Positions 54,759 through 62,535 of a stretch of DNA of 64,000 nucleotides are shown here, one piece after another. The position numbers and the translations under genes are program-made. Under the pieces are notes generated by a model that did no database searches, was not told the DNA's origin, and was given only the letters and a program-made list of their open reading frames with translations. Numbering within the stretch: position 1 is the first letter of the stretch; the number at the start of each line of letters is the position of its first letter. This DNA comes from CALINF01 sp039980455 (GTDB lineage: Bacteria > Pseudomonadota > Gammaproteobacteria > Pseudomonadales > Halieaceae). The stretch spans positions 248,001 to 312,000 of the forward strand of contig JBDXCG010000006.1 in NCBI GenBank assembly GCA_039980455.1, read 5' to 3'.

Positions 54759-55255
54759 AAGAGGTGCAGCTCAATCGCGGTGAAGAGGGGGTAATTACGA
54801 TATTCGTCTCTTTGGTGTTGTTGATACTCGTGACACTACTAATCACTACGTCTTTCTCTCTCAGCACAATAAATTTGCGAGCGGTAGGCAATGTTCAATC
54901 AAGAGATGAGGCATTATCTGCCGCGTCGCTGGTTATTGAAGAAGTGCTTACGGAAGATTTTGGAGATCCAGCTGTATTAGTCGCTCGCAGCAACGTTGTT
55001 GATATTAACTCTGATGGCGTTAATGACTATCAGGTAGATATCGCTGTGCCGATCTGTATCCGAGCCACGCAGGCTAGCATAGATACCGCCAGCAGTGTGC
55101 AGTTACCTGGATTCTCCGCTGTGGGTGCCTGGAACACGATCTGGGAGATCAACGCTGTAGCCACTGAGTCGGTTAGTGGCGCCAGTGTGAACGTTATACA
55201 AGGCGTTCGAATTTTACTGGATGAAACAGAAAAGAATGCAGTCTGTCCGACCTAG
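54755..55255 (+). CDS. pilX: Type IV minor pilin PilX
   Basis: The prepilin-like N-terminus is EEGVITIFVSLVLLILVTLL, with a GVITIF start rather than GFTLIE, as in other PilX proteins. It has 166 residues. It lies between pilW (4-bp overlap) and pilY1 (46 bp), the standard PilX place. Confidence 0.85.
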   Translation: MKEVQLNRGEEGVITIFVSLVLLILVTLLITTSFSLSTINLRAVGNVQSRDEALSAASLVIEEVLTEDFGDPAVLVARSNVVDINSDGVNDYQVDIAVPICIRATQASIDTASSVQLPGFSAVGAWNTIWEINAVATESVSGASVNVIQGVRILLDETEKNAVCPT

Positions 55256-55301
55256 TTAACTAGCTGGGCTTGGATGTAAAAGAAAGCAAGAGGAATACCG
55301 T

Positions 55302-58300
55302 ATGAAAATGTCAGCGATACAAACACTGGGCTTGGTTCTTGCCACTTTGCTATTGGGTTATGGGCAATTCTCACATGCTGAGGATACGGACCTTTTTCTA
55401 GGAATTCCGACTTCAGCCGCGGATGCGCCGAATGTGCTGTTTGTGATTGATAATACGGCAAACTGGTCACAGACGGGGCCTGATGGTAGACCTGCCTGGA
55501 CATCTGAAGCCGAAGCACTCGCGGAGATTTTTCGGAACCTGGAAGAGGACGTGGTGAACGTCGGCTTCATGTTCTACACCGAAACAGGGGGAGGCAATAG
55601 CAATACCGATGGCGCTTACGTACGATCCGCTATTCGTTTTATGGACTCCGCAACTAAAGAGCTATACGCCCAGCAGATAGAAGGGTTCGACATTAATGAC
55701 GATAAGTCTAATGGTGGTAAAGCGGGACTGGCGATGGCTGAGGCCTATCTCTATTTTACGGCGGACTCGCCTGAGGCCGGCAATGACAAGAACAAAACGG
55801 ACTACTTGAACAACCCGGATGGGGTTATCAGTGCGGGAAATATAACCGTAACTGATGGTGTCCTCTGTGGCTACAAGGGAAATGGCGATCCAAAATCCTG
55901 CTCTGTTTATTCGCCGGGTGGAATAACAGCGGATGGCGCTGTGTGGGCGCTGCCGGGTAACGCGCTAACCAGTAAAAGTGGCGATCCCTACGTTAGCCCT
56001 TTGCCTGCGAATTTTTGCGGCAAGAACTATATCATTTACATGAGTAACGGAGCGGCCCAGGATAATACGTCCGATATCAGGCGCGGCGAAGAAATATTGT
56101 CTGGTCTTGGCGGAGATACCACCCAGATAGCCATTACGCCCAGCGGTAGTGCTAAGAACCCCTCAGATGAGTGGGCGCGCTTTATGGCATCCGACGACGC
56201 TGCAACCAACGTTACTGTGTTTACTATCGATATCAATAAGGTTACGACTGGGCAGGGTCCGGGCTGGACCGCACTGCTAAAAAGCATGGCGGATGAGTCA
56301 GGTGGAAACTACTACGATGTAGGTTCCGATGTGGCGGACATTAGCGGCGCTGTAAATGACGCTTTGAGCCGGATTCTTTCAGTGAATTCAGTTTTTGCGT
56401 CTGTTGCACTACCTGCTAGCGCGAATACGCAAAGTACGTTTATTAATCAGGTGTTTATCGGACTGTTTCGACCCGACGCGGACGCAAATCCACGGTGGCC
56501 TGGCAACTTGAAGCAATACAAACTGGGGCTCGATAACTCGAATGACCTCAGGGTCCTCGATGTGAACAACAATGCCATCATAGATGGTGGAACCGGATTT
56601 ATCACGGCCTGCGCAAGAAGCATCTGGACGCCATCACCCACGTTAACCTCGTCGGATTCCTATTGGTCCTTTCTTACCGAGGGTGATCGTCTAGGCGACT
56701 GTATCGCTCAAGACCCTAATAATGTGTCGAACTTCCCCGATGGATCTGTTGTAGAGAAAGCCGGACAGGCCTACGTTACCCGTCAGCTCACACCGGGTAC
56801 AACCAATAGTGCAACGGGTGCTCGCAAAGTTCTTACGTGCACTGCAACAGGCGCCAGTTGTGCAACAACATTGACGAATTTTCAGGACAACAATTCAGCT
56901 ATTACCGAAGCGGCACTTGTTGCTGATGACGCTGATGACCGAACAGCTGTGATCAATTGGGCGCGAGGATTAGACAATCTGGATGAGAATGACAATAGTA
57001 ATGAGACGGAAATGCGTCCATCGGTGCACGGTGACGTGATTCACTCCGAGCCGGTCGCTATTGACTATGCGTCGGATCCAAACTCACCTCAGGTCGTGGT
57101 TTTCTACGGGGCAAACGACGGTATGCTGCGTGCGATCAATGGAAGTCGCGATAGCGCACATAATAGCGCTAATGCGGGCGCTGAGTTCTGGACGTTCGTG
57201 CCACCTAGTATCTACCCGATGCTTAAGAAGAATAGGGACAATGACGTACCCGTTAATTTTCCAGCTAGTGGCACATCCGCGGCGACTAGTGGGCAACAGA
57301 AGCCTTATGGTGCGGACGGCCCGTTAACTGCGTTTGTTGGCGACTATGGCGCCGGCGACAAAAGGTATCTTTATGCGGGGCTGAGACGAGCCGGCCGGAC
57401 TGTTTACGCGATGGATGTGACAAGTATCAATAGTCCGGCTTTGCTGTGGCGTCAGGGGTGTCCGAATCTCGACAATGACACAGGGTGTACCAGTACCGAC
57501 TGGGAAGATATTGGCCAAACCTGGTCGCCCATGATGGTTGCTGAGATAGAGGGCCGTTCGAACCCCGTGATACTGATGGGCGGTGGTTACGATAACTGTG
57601 AGGACTTTGACAATAATTCAACAATGAATAATGACTGCGTTGCTGCAGATAAGGGCGATGTTATTTTCGTGCTCGATGCTGTAACCGGCGCTATCTTGCA
57701 GAAGCTGCCAACAGATCGTGCGGTGGTGGGCGAGGTTCGAATTGTAAATGTCAGTGATGCTTTGTTAGCACCAAAAGAGATTCAGTTTGCCTACGCAGCT
57801 GATATGGGCGGCAATGTTTATCGAATATCTGGCGCTGATGCGAATACAGCGATTGGAACAACGTTGCCTTCAAATACAACAGGTGCAGGGTGGACGATCA
57901 CCAAGATAGCCAGCCTTGGGTGTGATACAACCGCTACGTGCTTGGGTAACAGGAAGTTCATTTTTGGTCCTGACGTTGTGCGTATACCCAAAACAGACAA
58001 GCTGGCGATACTTATTGGCTCAGGCGATCGTGAAAAGCCTCTCGCAGATTATGGTGCAGCGGCAGCCGTGCAGAACTATTTCTTCTCATTGACCGACCAA
58101 CCGACGAATGCAACATGGTTCGACGACCCGTCTCCTGCCGTTTGTGGCACGGATCTGGTTTGCCTTTCTACGTTAACGCCGGTTACTTCGAGCGGGCCGG
58201 TAGTAGCGGATACGCCGATAGCTGATCAAGGTTGGAGAATGGCGATGCGCTCAGGGGAGCAGGTAGTGTCAGGCGCGTTGGTGGTATCCAATACGGCCAA

Positions 58301-58595
58301 CTTCAGCACTCACATTCCTGTGCAGCCTGATGCAGCAGCCTGCGAAACGGACCTCGGTACGGCTACAACGTACAACGTTGGCTATGATGATGGCGAAGGA
58401 GATCTTATCCCGATTACAGGCGGAGGTTTAGTACCTACTCCTGTAGCTGGAAAAGTCGTGTTGGATGATGGCAGCATCGTTCCTTTCTGTATTGGTTGCG
58501 GCGGAGAAGGGTCGGCAATCGGTGGCAGCAAGGTAACGAGTGGCATCGACTGGACCCAACCTAAGAGCCGTGTCTACTGGAATATAGTGAGATGA
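55302..58595 (+). CDS. pilY1: PilY1-like pilus tip adhesin
   Basis: The protein of 1097 residues has a Sec signal (LVLATLLLGYGQFSHA). A von Willebrand A-like N-terminal domain follows, with NVLFVIDNTANWS, where the metal-site DxSxS is replaced by DNTAN. The C-terminal propeller (from about 560) has VVVFYGANDGMLRAINGS, KRYLYAGLRRAGRTVYAMDV, VILMGGGYDN and IQFAYAADMGGNVYRI. The Asp-rich calcium loop that usually precedes the last motif is not seen. It modulates pilus extension and adhesion. ATG 55302 follows AGAGG. Confidence 0.92.
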   Translation: MKMSAIQTLGLVLATLLLGYGQFSHAEDTDLFLGIPTSAADAPNVLFVIDNTANWSQTGPDGRPAWTSEAEALAEIFRNLEEDVVNVGFMFYTETGGGNSNTDGAYVRSAIRFMDSATKELYAQQIEGFDINDDKSNGGKAGLAMAEAYLYFTADSPEAGNDKNKTDYLNNPDGVISAGNITVTDGVLCGYKGNGDPKSCSVYSPGGITADGAVWALPGNALTSKSGDPYVSPLPANFCGKNYIIYMSNGAAQDNTSDIRRGEEILSGLGGDTTQIAITPSGSAKNPSDEWARFMASDDAATNVTVFTIDINKVTTGQGPGWTALLKSMADESGGNYYDVGSDVADISGAVNDALSRILSVNSVFASVALPASANTQSTFINQVFIGLFRPDADANPRWPGNLKQYKLGLDNSNDLRVLDVNNNAIIDGGTGFITACARSIWTPSPTLTSSDSYWSFLTEGDRLGDCIAQDPNNVSNFPDGSVVEKAGQAYVTRQLTPGTTNSATGARKVLTCTATGASCATTLTNFQDNNSAITEAALVADDADDRTAVINWARGLDNLDENDNSNETEMRPSVHGDVIHSEPVAIDYASDPNSPQVVVFYGANDGMLRAINGSRDSAHNSANAGAEFWTFVPPSIYPMLKKNRDNDVPVNFPASGTSAATSGQQKPYGADGPLTAFVGDYGAGDKRYLYAGLRRAGRTVYAMDVTSINSPALLWRQGCPNLDNDTGCTSTDWEDIGQTWSPMMVAEIEGRSNPVILMGGGYDNCEDFDNNSTMNNDCVAADKGDVIFVLDAVTGAILQKLPTDRAVVGEVRIVNVSDALLAPKEIQFAYAADMGGNVYRISGADANTAIGTTLPSNTTGAGWTITKIASLGCDTTATCLGNRKFIFGPDVVRIPKTDKLAILIGSGDREKPLADYGAAAAVQNYFFSLTDQPTNATWFDDPSPAVCGTDLVCLSTLTPVTSSGPVVADTPIADQGWRMAMRSGEQVVSGALVVSNTANFSTHIPVQPDAAACETDLGTATTYNVGYDDGEGDLIPITGGGLVPTPVAGKVVLDDGSIVPFCIGCGGEGSAIGGSKVTSGIDWTQPKSRVYWNIVR

Positions 58596-59164
58596 TAATC
58601 AAGGCTTATCGGGGTAATGGTGTGACTAATGTTCACCAGAGCAACCGTGGCTTTTCTCTGATTGAGTTGATGATTGTATTGGTCATTTTGGGGATCGTTC
58701 TTGCTATCGTTCTTCCAGGGTTCACCTCTAGCGCACTTACGACTCGCCTGAAAACGTATTCAAACGAATTGGTAGGTAGCGTGCGACTGGCGAGAGGAGA
58801 GGCTATTAAAAGAAACCGATCAGTGGTGCTGTGCGCTTCCACAGATGGTGCAACTTGTGCGGGGTCAGCGGGAGCCGATTGGACATCCGGATGGGTAGTT
58901 TTGGATCCGAATAGTGTTGTACTACTGCGTGAACAGGAGAAAGACACCGCTTACTCAATAAAGCCTACTAACACTGCTCATACATTGACGTTTGATGCAT
59001 CGGGGGTGGTCACACCAACCCCGCCTGGTTCAGCGGGCACTTCAAGTTTTAAAATTTGCAGGAAAACGCCTACGGTTGGTGCTCAAGAGCGTTTTGTCAC
59101 AGTCACTACGATTGGCCAGACCAATATTATTGATCCGTCGTCCCCGAGTGGAACCTGTAGTTAG
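58592..59164 (+). CDS. fimU: Type IV minor pilin, FimU/FimT-like
   Basis: The prepilin signal is RGFSLIELMIVLVILGIVLA, followed by LVGSVRLARGEAIKRNRSVVLC and GWVVLDP, as in GspH/FimT-type pilins. The start ATG 58592 overlaps the pilY1 stop. It is the last gene of the operon; in P. aeruginosa fimU is first. The naming as FimU rather than FimT is by context. Confidence 0.82.
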   Translation: MIIKAYRGNGVTNVHQSNRGFSLIELMIVLVILGIVLAIVLPGFTSSALTTRLKTYSNELVGSVRLARGEAIKRNRSVVLCASTDGATCAGSAGADWTSGWVVLDPNSVVLLREQEKDTAYSIKPTNTAHTLTFDASGVVTPTPPGSAGTSSFKICRKTPTVGAQERFVTVTTIGQTNIIDPSSPSGTCS

Positions 59165-59223
59165 TAGCCCATAGCGTAAAGGGGGTGCTGCCCAGCACAG
59201 CCTGAGCTACTGTAGAGCTCTTG

Positions 59224-59685
59224 TTATTCGCAATTGATGTCGATAAGTGCTTGGGCTTCGTCCTTCTGGGCCTTAATCTCCTCTTCATTGAGGTAGCGAA
59301 GGTCGCCATTGTCGTCTTTTACCCGTATCCGGGCATAATTGTTCAGCGTCACCAGATTTTCGGTTGCTCGGGCGCACAATTCAGAGTTCTTCTTAGGCGG
59401 TTCGGGCTTCGTTTCAACTTTTTCAAATTTGTTGCCAACTCTTGGGGTCGACTCTCTGGGAACTGCACCCACGTCGCCGTCAACTTGCCGTACTAAAGAA
59501 GAGCCGGTATCCACGACCTCATAATCTATCCCGGAGGGTGGCGGCCTATCACTGTGTACGGGATTGCCTCTGTCGTCATACCATCGATAATGCGTTGTGG
59601 CGGCATTCAATGTGTTGCCGACGCTGGCCACAGTAGCGAATAGCACAATCGAACATGCTAGTTTTTTTGTGAGTTTCAATGGCAC
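59224..59685 (-). CDS. DUF4124-domain periplasmic protein
   Basis: A signal peptide (KLACSIVLFATVASVGNTLNA) is followed by the DUF4124 motif YRWYDDRGNPVHSDRPPP. A Pro/Lys-rich linker and a helical C-terminus with two cysteines come next. GTG 59685 with AGAGG 6 nt upstream gives 153 residues; GTG 59718 would add 11. The function is unknown; these proteins are common in gammaproteobacteria. It converges with the minor-pilin operon. Confidence 0.82.
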   Translation of the reverse strand: MPLKLTKKLACSIVLFATVASVGNTLNAATTHYRWYDDRGNPVHSDRPPPSGIDYEVVDTGSSLVRQVDGDVGAVPRESTPRVGNKFEKVETKPEPPKKNSELCARATENLVTLNNYARIRVKDDNGDLRYLNEEEIKAQKDEAQALIDINCE

Positions 59686-60172
59686 CGGGAACCTCTGTTT
59701 AGCATCATTACTGTTCACTAAAAGTACATCAATATCATGCTTTTAGCCATTGGGTACTATTCACATTGTAGGGCTCGCGCTGGTTGACTTTCCTCACTCT
59801 CGGTAAGACACTTACCGCGTCTTTCAAGTGGCAACGACTAACGTTGAGTACCCTCAGCCTCTGGTCTACCGTGGGAATACGATGATTTCTCCCGGCTGTT
59901 TGATAGTCCCGTATGCAATCTGTCTCGCATTGAGCAGGTTGTGGGCCCGACACTGCGCTACCCCGCAGGGCGACCGATACGCTGATTCGTGTTCGATTAC
60001 CCCCTTGGAGCGTTTTCTTGAGTTAGATCTCGAGCGAGTGTCGCGCGCGCAAATGGGGGTGGCGTCATTGCACAGATACCGGGTCAGGTGTCTGTTAGAT
60101 AACGACCACACACTAAACATGCTTCGGCGAGGGTTACGCGTCGGGTATTTTGTTGTGCAGGAGTTATGTTCC
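59686..60172 (+). other. Long intergenic leader before ilvI
   Basis: These 487 bp hold no gene I can support. The ilvI frame stays open upstream to 59828 without the family's sequence. A 7-bp hairpin CGGTAAG-ACA-CTTACCG lies at 59801-59817, just after TTGACT (59784-59789). No leader peptide followed by an attenuator was found. The region may carry the ilvIH promoter and Lrp-type sites, which I cannot place. Confidence 0.5.
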
Positions 60173-61918
60173 GTGGAGTTGTTATCAGGTGGCGAGATGA
60201 TCGCCAGATCCCTCGAAGACGAGGGTGTAGAATATATTTTTGGTTATCCGGGCGGTGCAGTTCTGCACATCTACGACGCCCTGTTTAAAGAGAGCAAGGT
60301 ACCCCATGTACTGGTGCGTCATGAACAGGCCGCTACCCATGCTGCCGATGGCTATGCGCGCGCAACGGGTAAACCGGGCGTGGTGCTCGTCACCTCAGGA
60401 CCTGGCGCAACCAACGCCATAACCGGTATTGCCACCGCTTACATGGATTCCATTCCCATGGTGGTGCTGTCTGGTCAGGTGCAAAGTCACTTAATCGGTG
60501 AGGATGCGTTTCAGGAGACCGATATGGTCGGCATTTCTCGCCCTATCGTTAAGCACAGCTTTATGGCCCGTCATGCCACAGAGTTGCCAGAGATGATTAA
60601 GAAAGCATTTCACATCGCGGCAACGGGGCGTCCCGGACCAGTGGTTATTGATATTCCAAAAGACATCACGCGGCCCGATGAGAAATTTGAATACGTCTAT
60701 CCTGATTCTGTAAAACTGAGATCATATTCTCCGTCGCAACGCGGCCATACTGGCCAGATCAAGAAGGCGGCAAGATTACTACTGGGTGCCAAGCGGCCGG
60801 TTATCTACGCTGGTGGCGGTGTAATTCTGGGCGAAGGCAGCGATTTGCTGATTGAGTTAACTCAGCACCTCAATTTCCCTATCACCAATACCTTGATGGG
60901 ACTGGGTGCTTACCCTGGCAGCGATCGGCAGTTTCTTGGCATGTTGGGTATGCACGGATTCTATGAAGCCAACATGGCCATGCACAATAGTGATGTGATT
61001 CTGGCAGTAGGTGCGCGGTTTGACGATCGCGTGACCAATACCGTAGAGAAGTTCTGTCCGGGTGCGAAGATAGTTCATATCGATGTGGACCCTGCATCCA
61101 TTTCAAAGACGGTATCTGCAGATGTGCCTATCGTTGGCCCCGTGCAATCGGTTCTGCGTGAGTTGATTGATCAAGTCAAACAATTGCAAAGCAAGGAAGA
61201 TGCGGTTTCGGACGATGAGGCGTTGGAGCGTTGGTGGCAGCAGATAGAAGACTGGCGCAGTGAGCATGGCCTGTGGACCGGCCGTCGATTCAATGAGAGC
61301 GACGCCATCATGCCGCAAGAGGTGATACAAAGCCTGTATCGCGCCACTAAGGGTGATGCGTATGTGACCTCGGATGTGGGTCAGCACCAGATGTTTGCCG
61401 CACAGTACTACAAGTTTGATAAGCCTCGTCGCTGGATCAACTCGGGTGGTCTGGGCACCATGGGCTTTGGCTTGCCTGCGGCTATGGGCGTAAAGCTTGC
61501 CTTTCCCGATATGGATGTTGCCTGCGTAACAGGCGAGGGCAGTATCCAGATGAATATTCAGGAACTGTCTACGTGCACGCAATACAACACGCCAATCAAG
61601 ATCATCAACTTGCGTAACAATTATCTGGGCATGGTGAAGCAGTGGCAGGATATGCAATACGAAGGACGTTATGCCATGAGTACCTATGAGGACTCATTGC
61701 CAGACTTTGTAAAGCTGATGGAAGCCTACGGGCATGTGGGTATTGAAGTGCACAAGCTGTCTGATTTGGACGCAGCCATGGAAGAGGCGTTTTCGATGAA
61801 AGACAAGCTAGTCTTTCTGGATGTGTTTATCGATCCGATGGAGCACGTATACCCCATGCATATTGCGCCTAACGGCTCGATGAAAGACATGTGGCTGAGC
61901 AAGAACGAGAGGACCTGA
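60173..61918 (+). CDS. ilvI: Acetohydroxyacid synthase large subunit
   Basis: This ThDP enzyme makes acetolactate and acetohydroxybutyrate in valine, leucine and isoleucine synthesis. The catalytic Glu is in LVRHEQAATHAADGYAR. The FAD-region motifs and the ThDP motif GEGSIQMNIQELSTC with LRNN follow. GTG 60173 begins the family start ELLSGGEMIAR and has AGGAG 9 nt before it (60159-60163), giving 581 residues. ilvH follows directly. Confidence 0.95.
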   Translation: MELLSGGEMIARSLEDEGVEYIFGYPGGAVLHIYDALFKESKVPHVLVRHEQAATHAADGYARATGKPGVVLVTSGPGATNAITGIATAYMDSIPMVVLSGQVQSHLIGEDAFQETDMVGISRPIVKHSFMARHATELPEMIKKAFHIAATGRPGPVVIDIPKDITRPDEKFEYVYPDSVKLRSYSPSQRGHTGQIKKAARLLLGAKRPVIYAGGGVILGEGSDLLIELTQHLNFPITNTLMGLGAYPGSDRQFLGMLGMHGFYEANMAMHNSDVILAVGARFDDRVTNTVEKFCPGAKIVHIDVDPASISKTVSADVPIVGPVQSVLRELIDQVKQLQSKEDAVSDDEALERWWQQIEDWRSEHGLWTGRRFNESDAIMPQEVIQSLYRATKGDAYVTSDVGQHQMFAAQYYKFDKPRRWINSGGLGTMGFGLPAAMGVKLAFPDMDVACVTGEGSIQMNIQELSTCTQYNTPIKIINLRNNYLGMVKQWQDMQYEGRYAMSTYEDSLPDFVKLMEAYGHVGIEVHKLSDLDAAMEEAFSMKDKLVFLDVFIDPMEHVYPMHIAPNGSMKDMWLSKNERT

Positions 61919-61919
61919 C

Positions 61920-62411
61920 ATGAGACGGATCATTTCTATATTGATGGAAAACGAACCCGGTGCATTGTCTCGGGTGGTCGGACTATTTTCTCAGCGCGGC
62001 TATAACATTGAAACACTCAATGTGGCAGCCACAGAAGACTCCACCTTGTCGCGTTTAACGCTTACAACCGCCGGGGATGATAAGCGCATTGAGCAGATCA
62101 CTAAACATCTGAATAAGATTGTGGATGTCGTAAAATTGGTTGATCTTACGGAAGGCGCGCACGTTGAGCGTGATCTTATGCTGATTAAAGTACGTGCACA
62201 CGGTTCGCAGCGCGACGAGGTGAAGCGCACAGTGGACATATTTCGGGGTCAGATCGTGGATGTGGGTCCGAACGTGTATACGATTCAGCTTACCGGTACC
62301 AGTGACAAGCTGGACTCCTTCGTTGCGGCGATGGGTGATGCGGATATCCTGGAAGTAGTGCGTAGCGGCGTAGCGGGTATCTCACGAGGTGACAAGATAC
62401 TGTCACTGTAG
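61920..62411 (+). CDS. ilvH: Acetohydroxyacid synthase regulatory subunit
   Basis: The protein of 163 residues has an N-terminal ACT domain (ISILMENEPGALSRVVGLFS, RGYNIETLNVAATED) for valine feedback and a C-terminal domain (DRDL-like HVERDLMLIKVRAHG, LTGTSDKLDSFV). It starts 1 bp after the ilvI stop. Confidence 0.97.
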   Translation: MRRIISILMENEPGALSRVVGLFSQRGYNIETLNVAATEDSTLSRLTLTTAGDDKRIEQITKHLNKIVDVVKLVDLTEGAHVERDLMLIKVRAHGSQRDEVKRTVDIFRGQIVDVGPNVYTIQLTGTSDKLDSFVAAMGDADILEVVRSGVAGISRGDKILSL

Positions 62412-62481
62412 TACGTGGATTCTTCGGCAAGTGTTGCTGGTCAAAAACCAAGACTGAATAACTTGAACAATTAGCAGAAAC

Positions 62482-62515
62482 AAAAAGGGGCCGCTTGCTA
62501 GCGGCCCCTTTTTTT
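62482..62515. terminator. Bidirectional terminator between ilvH and ilvC
   Basis: GGGGCCGC (62487-62494) and GCGGCCCC (62501-62508) form a perfect stem with a 6-nt loop. There are five A before it and seven T after it, so it can end transcription from both converging genes. Confidence 0.93.
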
Positions 62516-62535
62516 GCGCGCGTACAACGATGTAG

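Noticed and set aside
59828..60172. In-frame upstream extension of ilvI by 115 codons (possible ATG at 59882).
   Set aside because: The large subunit family begins at ELLSGGEM, a good AGGAG site fits GTG 60173, and the extension resembles no protein domain.
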